Origin: CAVUMR01 sp963742715 | GTDB taxonomy: Bacteria; Actinomycetota; Actinomycetes; Mycobacteriales; Micromonosporaceae | DNA: 64,000 nucleotides | Reading direction: 5' to 3' | Assembly: GCA_963742715.1 (NCBI GenBank) | Contig: CAVUMR010000002.1 | Span: forward strand, 1,860,001-1,924,000 | Part shown: piece after piece, positions 9,207 through 17,156 of the stretch | How positions within the stretch are numbered: the stretch's first letter is position 1 | Layout of the letters: every line of letters starts with the position of its first letter | Notes under the pieces: model-generated | Databases searched by the model: none | What the model was told of the DNA's origin: nothing | What the model saw: only the letters and a program-made list of their open reading frames with translations | Made by a program: the position numbers and the translations under genes

Positions 9207-9285
9207 GACGGGCTCCGCCCGTCAAACCCGGCCGCCCAGCCAACCCGGCCGCCGGTCATCCGGACCTGCCTGGTGGAGGTCCGGA
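9207..9285 (-). terminator. Two hairpins between yajC and secD
   Basis: Immediately 3' of the yajC stop, TCCGGACCT (9259-9267) pairs perfectly with AGGTCCGGA (9277-9285). A second hairpin, GACGGGC-TCC-GCCCGTC, lies at 9207-9223. They occupy the 204-nt gap before secD and could terminate or attenuate transcription from yajC into secD. Confidence 0.55.
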
Positions 9286-9286
9286 G

Positions 9287-9649
9287 CTATTTGGCCTCGT
9301 TGTCGTCGGTGAGCCCGGATGCGTCGTCCGGAACCGTGGCAGCGCCACCGGCCGGCGTCACGACCCGCATGATCGCTCGACGGATGTACCGGTTGGTGAC
9401 GCCCGGGGCCACCTCGATGGTGACCGTCTCGTCGTCCATGGAGACGATCTTGCCGTACAGCCCGCCACCGGTCATGACCTCGTCGCCCACGCCCAGCTGC
9501 GAGATCATCAGCTCAGCCTCGCGGCGACGCCGCTGCTGGGGCCGGATCATCAAGAAGTACATGCCGCCGATGAGCAACACCATCACCAGGATGGGCAGGT
9601 AGCTGCCGCCACCGGAGGAATTTGCGGCCAAAGGCAGTGCGACGGTCAC
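9287..9649 (-). CDS. yajC: Preprotein translocase subunit YajC
   Basis: Small single-span membrane protein that associates with SecDF. The 120 residues contain a Ser/Gly-rich start, a membrane helix (about 15-36, YLPILVMVLLIGGMYFLMI), the hallmark RPQQRRRREAE, and the conserved block VGDEVMTGGGLYGKIVSMDDE. GGAAGG lies 7 bases upstream of the GTG at 9649; an ATG 15 bases further upstream lacks a good ribosome site. An Asp/Ala-rich C-terminal tail follows. It precedes secD by 204 bases. Confidence 0.93.
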   Translation of the reverse strand: MTVALPLAANSSGGGSYLPILVMVLLIGGMYFLMIRPQQRRRREAELMISQLGVGDEVMTGGGLYGKIVSMDDETVTIEVAPGVTNRYIRRAIMRVVTPAGGAATVPDDASGLTDDNEAK

Positions 9650-9769
9650 GGCGCGACCTTCCATAGTGAACCTGAGCGCGACTGAACGCGCGGGTTTTCC
9701 CAGTGTGAACCCGGCGGAGTCTAGCCGGTCCACCTGAGAGGGCCTCCGACGCACCGGATTACGGTCGGA

Positions 9770-10837
9770 TCACGGCTCGGTGCTGAACAAGTCCGGCGCA
9801 TCCGCGCTGGTCGCGCCGAAGACACCGACCGGCGGAGTGCGGCCGAGATGCCGCCAGGCCGCTTCGGTGGCCACCCGGCCGCGCGGCGTCCGGGCCAGCA
9901 GTCCGGCCCGGACCAGGAACGGCTCGCAGACCTCCTCGACTGTGTCCGGCTGCTCCCCGACCGCCACCGCCAGCGTGGTCAGCCCGACCGGCCCGCCCCC
10001 GAACGAGGCGACCAGCGCGGTCAGCACGGCCCGGTCCAGCCGGTCCAGGCCAAGATCGTCCACGTCGTACACGCGCAGCGCGGCATGCGCGACGTCGCGG
10101 GTGACGAGCCCGTCGGCGCGTACCTCGGCGTAGTCCCGGACCCGGCGCAGCAGCCGGTTGGCGATCCGCGGCGTACCCCGGGACCGCCCGGCGATCTCCA
10201 CCGCCCCGTCACCGGCCAGTTCCACCGCGAGGATCCGGGCCGACCGGCTCAACACCTGCTCCAGCTCGGCCGGCGCGTAGAAGTCCAGATGCGCCACGAA
10301 GCCGAACCGGTCCCGCATCGGACTGGTCAGCAGCCCCGATCGGGTGGTCGCTCCGACCAGCGTGAACGGCTCCAGATCCAGCGGGATCGCGGTCGCGCCC
10401 GGTCCCTTGCCGACCATCACGTCGACCCGGAAGTCCTCCATCGCGCTGTACAGCAGTTCCTCCGCCGGCCGGGCCATCCGGTGGATCTCGTCGATGAACA
10501 GCACGTCGTTCGGGCCGAGGCTGGTCAGCACCGCGGCCAGGTCGCCGGAGCGCTCGATGGCCGGGCCGCTGGTCAGCCGCAGCGAGCTGCCGAGCTCGGC
10601 GGCGACGATCATCGCCAGGGTGGTCTTGCCGAGTCCGGGCGGCCCGGCCAGCAGGATGTGGTCCGGCGGGGCGCCGCGGCGCATCGCACCGGTGAGCAGC
10701 AACTCGAGCTGCTCGCGCACCCGGTGCTGACCGATGAACTCGGCGAGCCGGCGGGGCCGGACACTCGCCTCGGCGTCCCGTTCCTCCTCCTCGGCGTACG
10801 CCGACACCATGCCGGCCGGTTCGCTGTCCGCCGTCAC
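9770..10837 (-). CDS. ruvB: Holliday junction branch-migration helicase RuvB
   Basis: AAA+ motor that drives branch migration with RuvA. 355 residues; Walker A GPPGLGKTTLA near residue 65, Walker B FIDEIHR near 119, sensor GATTRSGLL, the arginine-finger region SPMRDRFGF, and a C-terminal winged helix (RTPRGRVATEAAWRHLG). The GTG at 10837 overlaps the ruvA stop as GTGA. Third gene of the SOS-box-preceded ruvCAB operon. Confidence 0.96.
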   Translation of the reverse strand: MTADSEPAGMVSAYAEEEERDAEASVRPRRLAEFIGQHRVREQLELLLTGAMRRGAPPDHILLAGPPGLGKTTLAMIVAAELGSSLRLTSGPAIERSGDLAAVLTSLGPNDVLFIDEIHRMARPAEELLYSAMEDFRVDVMVGKGPGATAIPLDLEPFTLVGATTRSGLLTSPMRDRFGFVAHLDFYAPAELEQVLSRSARILAVELAGDGAVEIAGRSRGTPRIANRLLRRVRDYAEVRADGLVTRDVAHAALRVYDVDDLGLDRLDRAVLTALVASFGGGPVGLTTLAVAVGEQPDTVEEVCEPFLVRAGLLARTPRGRVATEAAWRHLGRTPPVGVFGATSADAPDLFSTEP

Positions 10838-11451
10838 CGGCTGCGCCCCAGCAGCTGGATGGCCTGTTTGAGCAGGGCCGGCACCGGTGGCGCCGGCTCG
10901 TCCGGCGGGATCGAACCGGCCACCGCGGCCACCGCGTCGGCAGCGTCCCTGGTCGCCCAACCGAGCCCGACCAGGGCGCCGACGAGCTGCTCCTGCCAGG
11001 CCGGCGGGCCGCCGTTCGGATGGGCCGTGACCAGGTCGTCGCTGTCGGCGATCGAGCCGATCCGGTCGCGCAGCTCCAACACCAGCCGCTCCGCACCCTT
11101 CTTGCCGATGCCCGGCACCCGGGTGAGGGTGGCGAGATCAGCGGTGGCCACCGCACGCCGGATCGCGGCCGGCGGGTGTACCGCCAGCATCGCCTGGGCC
11201 AGCCGCGGGCCGACCCCACTGGCCGTCTGCAACAGCTCGAACAGCCCCTTCTCGTCCTCGTCCGCGAAGCCGTACAGAGTGAGCGCGTCCTCGCGTACCA
11301 CCAGGCTGGTGGCCAGCCGGGCCTCCTGGCCGATCCGCAGCCCGGCCAGCGTGCCCGGGGTGCACTGCAGCGCGTACCCCACCCCGGCCACCTCGACCAC
11401 GGCGGCGTTCGGGGACACGGCCGCGATCCGTCCGCAGACGCTCGCGATCAT
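10834..11451 (-). CDS. ruvA: Holliday junction DNA-binding protein RuvA
   Basis: Tetrameric protein that holds the four-way junction and recruits RuvB. 205 residues: an OB-fold domain (1-65, MIASVCGRIA), tandem helix-hairpin-helix motifs (about 70-140, ASGVGPRLAQ and VPGIGKKGAERLVLELRDRI) and a C-terminal RuvB-contacting domain (GALVGLGWATRDAADAVAAV). Its ATG overlaps the ruvC stop as ATGA, and its stop overlaps the ruvB start. Confidence 0.96.
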   Translation of the reverse strand: MIASVCGRIAAVSPNAAVVEVAGVGYALQCTPGTLAGLRIGQEARLATSLVVREDALTLYGFADEDEKGLFELLQTASGVGPRLAQAMLAVHPPAAIRRAVATADLATLTRVPGIGKKGAERLVLELRDRIGSIADSDDLVTAHPNGGPPAWQEQLVGALVGLGWATRDAADAVAAVAGSIPPDEPAPPVPALLKQAIQLLGRSR

Positions 11452-11969
11452 CGGCTCCCTCCGTTCCTGGCTCGGGCGGTGGCCAGCCGCAACTGCGCGC
11501 CACCGCGCCAGACATGACAGATGGCCAGCGCGAGCGCGTCCGCGGCGTCCGCCGGCTTCGGCGGGTCGGTCAGCCGCAACAGCCGGGTGACCATGGCCGT
11601 GACCTGCGCTTTCTGGGCAGTACCTGATCCGGTGACCGCCGCCTTGACCTCACTGGGGGTGTACGTCTGGACCGGCAGTCCGGCTCGCGCGGCAGCCAGG
11701 ATGGCCACCGCACCGGCCTGCGCGGTGCCCATGACGGTACGGACGTTGTGCTGGCTGAACACCCGCTCGACCGCGACAGAATCCGGCGAGTATTCCTCGA
11801 TCAGCTCGCGCAGGCGGTTGTCCACCGCGAGCAGCCGGTGGGCCAGGTCGGCACCGGGATCCGTGGTGACCACCCCGACGTCGACCAGCCGGCACGGCCG
11901 CCCGGGCGCGCCGTCGACGATCCCGACGCCACACCGGGTCAGACCGGGATCGACCCCGAGCACCCGCAC
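11448..11969 (-). CDS. ruvC: Crossover junction endodeoxyribonuclease RuvC
   Basis: Holliday junction resolvase, 173 residues. The acidic active site is visible: Asp in VLGVDPGLTRCG (residue 7), Glu in SVAVERVFSQHN and the C-terminal pair in PADAADALALAICH. The GTG at 11969 is preceded by GGGGAG 8 bases upstream and gives the normal RuvC length, although the frame stays open upstream. First gene of the ruvC-ruvA-ruvB operon. Confidence 0.95.
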   Translation of the reverse strand: MRVLGVDPGLTRCGVGIVDGAPGRPCRLVDVGVVTTDPGADLAHRLLAVDNRLRELIEEYSPDSVAVERVFSQHNVRTVMGTAQAGAVAILAAARAGLPVQTYTPSEVKAAVTGSGTAQKAQVTAMVTRLLRLTDPPKPADAADALALAICHVWRGGAQLRLATARARNGGSR

Positions 11970-12014
11970 CCGCTCAACTCCCCGTCCCACCAGCGCCCGC
12001 GCGGGCACTGACAC

Positions 12015-12028
12015 CGAACACGTGTTCG
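12015..12028 (-). promoter_or_regulatory. LexA (SOS) box upstream of ruvCAB
   Basis: CGAACACGTGTTCG is a perfect 14-bp palindrome that matches the actinobacterial/Gram-positive LexA consensus (CGAAC-N4-GTTCG) at every specified base. It lies 46 bases upstream of the ruvC start on the same intergenic stretch. A related half-site pair TGTTCGAC (12023) and GTCGAACA (12080) also occurs. Damage induction of ruvCAB is inferred from this; the site could also affect the divergent secreted hydrolase. Confidence 0.85.
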
Positions 12029-12149
12029 ACACGCTATCGGGGTCGGCGCGGCGGACCACGGATCGACACGCGCGCGTGCGTCGAACACACCGTCCCGGCG
12101 CCGAATGTGTCGACCGCGGCGGTACCGGCTCCACCCGGCGGCCGCGAGC

Positions 12150-13571
12150 ATGGGCGCCATGTCGGGATCTCGCCGTGGCGCGGTTACCGCGCTGTCCGTG
12201 GCGGCCGCGCTGGTCGCGACCCTGCTCGCCGCGCCCGCCTCGCAGGCGGCCGGTCCGCCGCCCGGCGGAGTGCCCGGGTCCACGGCCGGCACCCCGGTGA
12301 CCTGCGCCGGTGTCGCGCTGCGGGTGCCGGGCGCGGCCCGTACCGAAGCGGCTTGTCTTGCCGACCTCACCACGGCCGGCACGGTCGCGAGCGGGCACAC
12401 CGATCCGGCCGACTGGGCCGGACTGCACGCGCCCGGAACCGTGAACCCGACCGGGGTACCCGGGATCCAGCTCGACGGGTACTTCCCGGACAGCTCCACC
12501 GGCAACACCGAGCACGGCTGGAACCACGACTCGCAGTTCGTGGTACGGCTGCCGGACAACTGGAACGGCGGGCTGGTGATCGCCGGACCGCCCGGCAACC
12601 GCAGGCAGTACTCCAGCGACTTCATCATCGGCGACTGGGTGCTCGCCCAGGGGTACGCGTACGCGAGCACGGACAAGGGAAACGTCGGTACCACCTTCTA
12701 CGCCGACGGCAGGCACCCCGGCGACGCGCTGGTCGAGTGGAACCTGCGGGTCACGCAGCTCACGCTCGCGGCCAAGGCGGTACTGGCCCAGCGGTACCAC
12801 CGGCTGCCCGCGACCACGCTGATGACCGGCATCTCCAACGGCGGGTACCTGGTGCGCTGGCAACTGGAGAACGTGCCGTGGCTGTACGACGGCGGAGTGG
12901 ACTGGGAAGGCACCCTGCTCACCGCGGACGGTCCGAGCCTGCTCACCTTCCTGCCGCCGGCGCTGCGCGCCTACCCGCGCTACGCGGCCGGCGACCCGGC
13001 CGGTCACGACGCGATGCTGGTGGCCGGCTTCGCGCCCGGTTCCGAGCCGCTCTGGGCGTTCCACTACCAGGTGTACTGGGACCTGACCCAGCGGATCTAC
13101 CGCGAAGAGTTCGACCCGTCCTACGACGGTGCCACCGAGGCCGGTACGCCGTACTGCCCGGAGGGCACCGGAGCCGGTTGCGACACCGACTACGAGTACG
13201 CCGACCGGCCGGCCGCGGTACACCGGGCGATGGCCCGGGCATCGCTCACCGGCCGGATCGGCAGGCCGCTGATCACCGTGCACGGCACGCTCGACTCGCT
13301 GCTGCCGATCGCGGTCGACTCCGACGTGTACGCCGGAATGGTGGATAACGCGGGCCGGACGGGGAAGTACCGGTACTACCGGATCACCGGCGGCAACCAC
13401 GTGGACGGGCTGTACCCGTCGTTCCCCACCCTGGTACGCCCGATGCTGCCATGTTTCCGCAGCGCGTTCAGCGCGCTCACGGACTGGCTGGCCGGCGGAG
13501 CGGCCCCGCCGGCCAGTCACACGGTGCCGGCTCCGACCAGCGGTGACCCGCTGCGGGACTGCGTGCTGTAA
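12150..13571 (+). CDS. Secreted alpha/beta-hydrolase, 3-hydroxybutyrate-oligomer-hydrolase-like
   Basis: Predicted extracellular esterase of 473 residues. A signal peptide covers about residues 1-34: a basic start, the hydrophobic VTALSVAAALVATLLAAP stretch and an ASQAA cleavage region. The mature part has a nucleophile-elbow-like GISNGGYLV (candidate Ser), a late GTLDSLLPI acid loop and GGNHVDGL (candidate His), consistent with an alpha/beta-hydrolase triad. The overall pattern (WNGGLVIAGPPGNRRQY, STDKGN) resembles tannase/3HB-oligomer hydrolase relatives, but the substrate is uncertain. The start is chosen among closely spaced ATGs; no strong ribosome site is visible. Divergent from ruvC. 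A 16-nt tandem array begins at its stop codon. Confidence 0.8.
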   Translation: MGAMSGSRRGAVTALSVAAALVATLLAAPASQAAGPPPGGVPGSTAGTPVTCAGVALRVPGAARTEAACLADLTTAGTVASGHTDPADWAGLHAPGTVNPTGVPGIQLDGYFPDSSTGNTEHGWNHDSQFVVRLPDNWNGGLVIAGPPGNRRQYSSDFIIGDWVLAQGYAYASTDKGNVGTTFYADGRHPGDALVEWNLRVTQLTLAAKAVLAQRYHRLPATTLMTGISNGGYLVRWQLENVPWLYDGGVDWEGTLLTADGPSLLTFLPPALRAYPRYAAGDPAGHDAMLVAGFAPGSEPLWAFHYQVYWDLTQRIYREEFDPSYDGATEAGTPYCPEGTGAGCDTDYEYADRPAAVHRAMARASLTGRIGRPLITVHGTLDSLLPIAVDSDVYAGMVDNAGRTGKYRYYRITGGNHVDGLYPSFPTLVRPMLPCFRSAFSALTDWLAGGAAPPASHTVPAPTSGDPLRDCVL

Positions 13572-13616
13572 CTCCCGGTAGCGTGAACTCCCGGTAGCGT
13601 GAACTCCCGGTAGCGT
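13571..13616 (+). repeat. 16-nt tandem repeat (2.9 copies) beginning at the hydrolase stop codon
   Basis: The unit actcccggtagcgtga occurs twice perfectly, then as a 14-base third copy. The first base of copy one is the last base of the TAA stop. The array fills nearly the whole gap to the racemase-like gene and replaces any clear ribosome-binding site for it. Confidence 0.95.
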
Positions 13617-13623
13617 GCCTGGC

Positions 13624-14463
13624 ATGAGGCAGCAGGGCACACGACACCTGGGCATCCTGGCGCACAGCGTGGAGGGCGCGTCCCTGTGCCTGCGCACCTT
13701 CTGCCAGCAGGGTTCGCGGCGGCTCGGCGAGCACGACCATCCGGACGTGACGCTGGACTGCATCGCGATGGCGCGCAGCATGCCCGGCTGGGACGACGGG
13801 GACTACGGCTCGGTCCGGAAGATCCTGGCCGAGAGCGTCAACCGGCTCGCCGGCGCCGGCGCGGACTTCTTCGTCTGCCCGGACAACACCGCCCACCTCG
13901 CGCTGGAGCTGCCCGGCCCGGAGCTGGCGCTGCCCGGCCTGCACATCGCCGACGTGGTCGCGTCCAGCGCCGCCGCGGCGGGGTACGAACGGGTCGGGGT
14001 GCTGGGCACCAGGTACACCATGGACGGGCCGATCTATCCGCGGGCGCTCGCCGGCCGCGGCATCGCGGCGGAACTACCCGGCCCGGACGACCGGCTGCTG
14101 ATCAACAGGATCATCTTTGACGAGCTGGTGAACGGCGTGTTCACCGACGAGTCGCGCGCGGAGTACCTGCGGATCATCGCCGGGCTGGCCGACCGGGGCG
14201 CGGACGCGGTCGCGTTGGTGTGCACCGAGATCCCGCTGCTGGTCACGCCCGAGGTGTCGCCGCTGCCGACGCTCGACTCGACCCGACTGCTCGCGTACGC
14301 CGCGTTCGAGGTGGCCGTGGGAGCCGCGCCGGCCCCGACCTGGCGCGGCGGTCCCGACAGCCCTGCCGCTCACGCCACGCCTGCCGCTCACGCCACGCCT
14401 GCCGCTCACGCCACGCCTGCCGCTCACGCCTCGCGCGGAAACGGCGCGACGCCGGTCACCTGA
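13624..14463 (+). CDS. Aspartate/glutamate racemase family protein with altered first catalytic motif
   Basis: 279-residue member of the Asp/Glu racemase (hydantoin racemase-like) superfamily. The N-terminus GILAHSVEGASLCLRTF, the first-lobe motif FFVCPDNTAH and the second-lobe VALVCTEIPLLV are visible. Classical cofactor-independent racemases use one Cys in each lobe; here the residue directly before the conserved Asn-Thr is Asp, with Cys two places earlier, whereas the second Cys is kept. The reaction may therefore not be a standard two-Cys racemisation. The C-terminus ends in four PAAHAT hexads. ATG 13624 is taken; GTG 13615 is an alternative, and neither has a strong ribosome site. Confidence 0.75.
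   Translation: MRQQGTRHLGILAHSVEGASLCLRTFCQQGSRRLGEHDHPDVTLDCIAMARSMPGWDDGDYGSVRKILAESVNRLAGAGADFFVCPDNTAHLALELPGPELALPGLHIADVVASSAAAAGYERVGVLGTRYTMDGPIYPRALAGRGIAAELPGPDDRLLINRIIFDELVNGVFTDESRAEYLRIIAGLADRGADAVALVCTEIPLLVTPEVSPLPTLDSTRLLAYAAFEVAVGAAPAPTWRGGPDSPAAHATPAAHATPAAHATPAAHASRGNGATPVT
14362..14433 (+). repeat. 4 x 18-nt tandem repeat in the racemase-like C-terminus
   Basis: Four copies of cctgccgctcacgccacg, the last with one change, encode PAAHAT hexads just before the C-terminus, ending 27 bases before the stop codon. Confidence 0.95.
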
Positions 14464-14473
14464 CCGGCGTCGC
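14446..14473. terminator. Hairpin containing the racemase stop codon
   Basis: GCGACGCCGGTCA (14446-14458) and TGACCGGCGTCGC (14461-14473) are perfectly complementary over 13 bp with a two-base centre. The second arm starts with the TGA stop of the plus-strand gene. It lies between this gene and convergent yebC (stop 14504), so it probably terminates one or both transcripts. Confidence 0.65.
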
Positions 14474-14503
14474 TCCGCGGGAATTGTCCGGGGTACTTCC
14501 CGG

Positions 14504-15259
14504 TCAGGCGTCCAGGAGCGACATCACGTCGTCGGACACGTCGTAGTTGGCGAACACGTTCTGTACGTCGTCGCAGTCGTCCAGTACGTCGATCAGCTTG
14601 AACACCTTGCGCGCGGCTTCCTCGTCCAGCGGCACGCTCACCGACGGCAGGAAGCTCGCCTCGGCGGACTCGTAGTCGATACCGGCGTCCACCAGCGCGG
14701 TCCGTACGGCGACCAGATCGGTGGCCTCGCTGACCACCTCGAACGCCTCGCCGAGATCGTTGACCTCCTCGGCCCCGGCGTCCAGCACCGCGGTCAGCAC
14801 GTCGTCCTCGGTGAGGTCGCCGGCCTTCGGCGCGATCACCACGCCCTTGCGGGTGAACATGTACGCGACGGAGCCGGCGTCAGCCAGGTTGCCGCCGTTG
14901 CGGGTCAGCGCGGTACGCACCTCGCCGGCCGCCCGGTTGCGGTTGTCGGTCAGGCACTCGATCAGCAGCGCGACCCCGTTCGGGCCGTAGCCCTCGTACA
15001 GGATCGTCTGGTACTCGGCACCGCCGGCCTCGAGCCCCGAGCCGCGCTTGACCGCGCGCTCGATGTTGTCGTTCGGTACCGAACTCTTCTTGGCCTTCTG
15101 GATCGCGTCGTACAGGGTGGGGTTACCGGCCGGATCCCCGCCACCGGTGCGCGCGGCGACCTCGACGTTCTTGATCAACTTGGCGAACATCTTGCCGCGC
15201 TTGGCGTCGATGACCGCCTTCTTGTGCTTGGTCGTCGCCCACTTGGAGTGGCCGGACAT
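14504..15259 (-). CDS. YebC/PmpR family DNA-binding regulatory protein
   Basis: 251-residue member of the YebC/TACO1 family; homologues act as transcriptional regulators or assist translation of problematic peptide stretches. The start MSGHSKWATTKHKKAVIDAK and the blocks AARTGGGDPAGNPTLYDAI, YEGYGPNGVALLIE and a C-terminal acidic region are characteristic. A GGAGG site 5 bases before ATG 15259 fixes the start although the frame is open a little further. It lies upstream of ruvC in many actinomycetes; here the hydrolase and racemase genes separate the two. Confidence 0.93.
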   Translation of the reverse strand: MSGHSKWATTKHKKAVIDAKRGKMFAKLIKNVEVAARTGGGDPAGNPTLYDAIQKAKKSSVPNDNIERAVKRGSGLEAGGAEYQTILYEGYGPNGVALLIECLTDNRNRAAGEVRTALTRNGGNLADAGSVAYMFTRKGVVIAPKAGDLTEDDVLTAVLDAGAEEVNDLGEAFEVVSEATDLVAVRTALVDAGIDYESAEASFLPSVSVPLDEEAARKVFKLIDVLDDCDDVQNVFANYDVSDDVMSLLDA

Positions 15260-15346
15260 TACCCCTCCGCCTCGCATGTGTCGGTACGGCCGGGGCACGC
15301 GGCTCCGGCCGGTCGTCTGTGGTCGGTTGGTCGTCTTGCTGGTGCG

Positions 15347-16111
15347 TCAGCGTGGTCGGCGCACGTACTCCCGGACCAGCTCGACGAACAGCCGGTGCAC
15401 CCGCCAGTCCCCGGTCAGCTCGGGGTGAAACGCCGTCGCGAGCAGGTTGCCCTGCCGTACGGCCACGATCCTACCGTCGGCCGGTCCGCCGCTGATCCGG
15501 CCGAGCACCTCGACCTCGGCGCCCACCGATTCAACCCACGGTGCCCGGATGAACACGGCGTGCATCGGTCCCCCCGTCGCGTCATCGGCGACCCCGGGCA
15601 GCACCAGGTCGGTCTCGAACGAGTCGACCTGCCGACCGAACGCGTTGCGGCGTACCGACATGTCGATCCCGCCGAACGTGCGCTGGTCGTCCCGGCCGTC
15701 GAGCACCGTACCGGCCAGCATGATCATGCCGGCACACGAGCCGTACGCCGGCAGGCCGGCCGCGATCCGGTCCCGGATCAGGTCGAGCACCTCGAAGTCG
15801 ATCGCGAGCTTGCTCATCGTGGTGGACTCGCCACCCGGGATGATCAGCCCGTCCACCTCGGCGAACTCGGCCGGCCGGCGTACCGGCTTCGCGTCGGCGC
15901 CGAGCGCGGTGATCACGGCGAGATGCTCGCGTACGTCGCCCTGCAGCGCGAACACGCCGATGGTCGGTCGCGGCCCGGTGGTCGGATCGGTGTCGGTGGT
16001 CGGATCGGTACCGGTGGTCGGATCGGTACCGGTGGTCGGATCGGTACCGGCGGTCGCGTCGGTACCGGCGGGAAGGGTCATTCCGGTGCTGGTCACGGCG
16101 GCGCAGGTCAC
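15347..16111 (-). CDS. pdxT: Pyridoxal 5'-phosphate synthase glutaminase subunit PdxT
   Basis: Glutaminase that supplies ammonia to PdxS for PLP synthesis. The core starts at RPTIGVFALQGDVREHL and contains the class I amidotransferase nucleophile (GSCAGMI), the PGGEST loop and the AFHPELTGD His/Glu dyad. The only in-frame starts that keep the first beta strand lie before a roughly 45-residue extension of GTDPTT hexads; the first, GTG 16111, overlaps the pdxS stop as GTGA (others at about 16096 and 16081). The extension is therefore probably translated. It is absent from ordinary PdxT proteins (about 190-200 residues), and how it fits at the PdxS interface is unknown. Confidence 0.93.
   Translation of the reverse strand: MTCAAVTSTGMTLPAGTDATAGTDPTTGTDPTTGTDPTTDTDPTTGPRPTIGVFALQGDVREHLAVITALGADAKPVRRPAEFAEVDGLIIPGGESTTMSKLAIDFEVLDLIRDRIAAGLPAYGSCAGMIMLAGTVLDGRDDQRTFGGIDMSVRRNAFGRQVDSFETDLVLPGVADDATGGPMHAVFIRAPWVESVGAEVEVLGRISGGPADGRIVAVRQGNLLATAFHPELTGDWRVHRLFVELVREYVRRPR
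15977..16066 (-). repeat. 5 x 18-nt tandem repeat in the PdxT N-terminal extension
   Basis: Five copies of an 18-nt unit (ggtggtcggatcggtacc on the plus strand), three of them identical, encode GTDPTT-type hexads at the N-terminus of PdxT. Confidence 0.95.
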
Positions 16112-17031
16112 CAGCCGCGCACGGCGAGCCGCTGGCCTTCCGGCAGGTCGGACAGGTTGATGCCGACCATCGCCTCGCCGAGGCCACGGGACACCTTCGC
16201 GACCACGTCCGGGTCGTCGTAGAACGTGGTGGCCTTCACGATCGCGGCCGCCCGCTTCGCCGGGTCGCCGGACTTGAAGATGCCGGAGCCGACGAACACG
16301 CCCTCGGCACCGAGCTGCATCATCATCGCCGCGTCGGCCGGGGTCGCGATGCCGCCCGCGGTGAACAGCACCACCGGCAGCTTGCCGGCCCGGGCCACCT
16401 CGGCGACCAGCTCGTACGGGGCGCGCAGTTCCTTCGCCGCGGCGTACAGCTCGGTCGGTTCGAGGGTGGTCAGGCGGCGGATGTCGCCGCGGATCTGGCG
16501 CATGTGCCGGGTCGCCTCGACCACGTTGCCGGTGCCGGCCTCGCCCTTGGAGCGGATCATGGCCGCGCCCTCGGAGATGCGGCGCAGCGCCTCACCCAGG
16601 TTTGTCGAGCCGCACACGAACGGGACGGTGAACGCCCACTTGTCGATGTGGTGCGCCTCGTCGGCAGGGGTCAGCACCTCGGACTCGTCGACGTAATCCA
16701 CGCCGATCGCCTGCAGCACCTGGGCCTCGACGAAATGCCCGATCCGGGCCTTGGCCATCACCGGGATGGAGACCGCGCCGATGATCCCTTCGATCATGTC
16801 GGGGTCGCTCATCCGGGAGACGCCGCCCTCGGCGCGGATGTCGGCGGGCACGCGCTCGAGCGCCATGACCGCGACGGCGCCGGCATCCTCGGCGATCTTG
16901 GCCTGCTCGGGCGTGACCACATCCATGATCACACCGCCCTTGAGCATCTCGGCCATGCCGCGCTTGACCCGCGCGGTGCCGGTCGCGGCGCTGGTCAACC
17001 CGGACTCGGGCTGCTGCGGTTCGGCGGACAC
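16108..17031 (-). CDS. pdxS: Pyridoxal 5'-phosphate synthase subunit PdxS
   Basis: (Beta/alpha)8 synthase that condenses ribose 5-phosphate, glyceraldehyde 3-phosphate and PdxT-derived ammonia to PLP. 307 residues; the imine-forming lysines lie in GVIMDVVTPEQ/VKRGMAEM and the VMAKARIGHFVEAQ block, and the phosphate-binding GEAGTGNVVEA and GIATPADAAMMMQLGAEGVFVGSGIF loops are intact. The GTG at 17031 has AAGGAG 10 bases upstream. Coupled to pdxT by a GTGA overlap. Confidence 0.96.
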   Translation of the reverse strand: MSAEPQQPESGLTSAATGTARVKRGMAEMLKGGVIMDVVTPEQAKIAEDAGAVAVMALERVPADIRAEGGVSRMSDPDMIEGIIGAVSIPVMAKARIGHFVEAQVLQAIGVDYVDESEVLTPADEAHHIDKWAFTVPFVCGSTNLGEALRRISEGAAMIRSKGEAGTGNVVEATRHMRQIRGDIRRLTTLEPTELYAAAKELRAPYELVAEVARAGKLPVVLFTAGGIATPADAAMMMQLGAEGVFVGSGIFKSGDPAKRAAAIVKATTFYDDPDVVAKVSRGLGEAMVGINLSDLPEGQRLAVRGW

Positions 17032-17128
17032 GGTTGGCGCACTCCTTGCTGAGATGGATTCGGACCAGGGGTCCGGTGACCTGGCAATCTTACGCCGGCA
17101 GTGCTCAGCCACCGTCCATCCGTACAGC

Positions 17129-17156
17129 CGGCTACGTCACACCGGCTACGTCACAC
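17129..17156 (-). repeat. 2 x 14-nt tandem duplication spanning the stop codon of the next gene
   Basis: cggctacgtcacac occurs twice, head to tail. The second copy carries the TAG stop (17146-17148, minus strand) of the LemA-like gene and the first repeats the same context 14 bases downstream of it. Confidence 0.9.

Noticed and set aside
7325..9602. Two long plus-strand frames opposite secD
   Set aside because: Antisense shadows of secD and yajC with low-complexity translations and no ribosome sites.
12067..12078. CACGCGCGCGTG palindrome as a second regulator site
   Set aside because: Perfect but composed of alternating CG, which occurs often by chance in this composition; no link to a known regulator.
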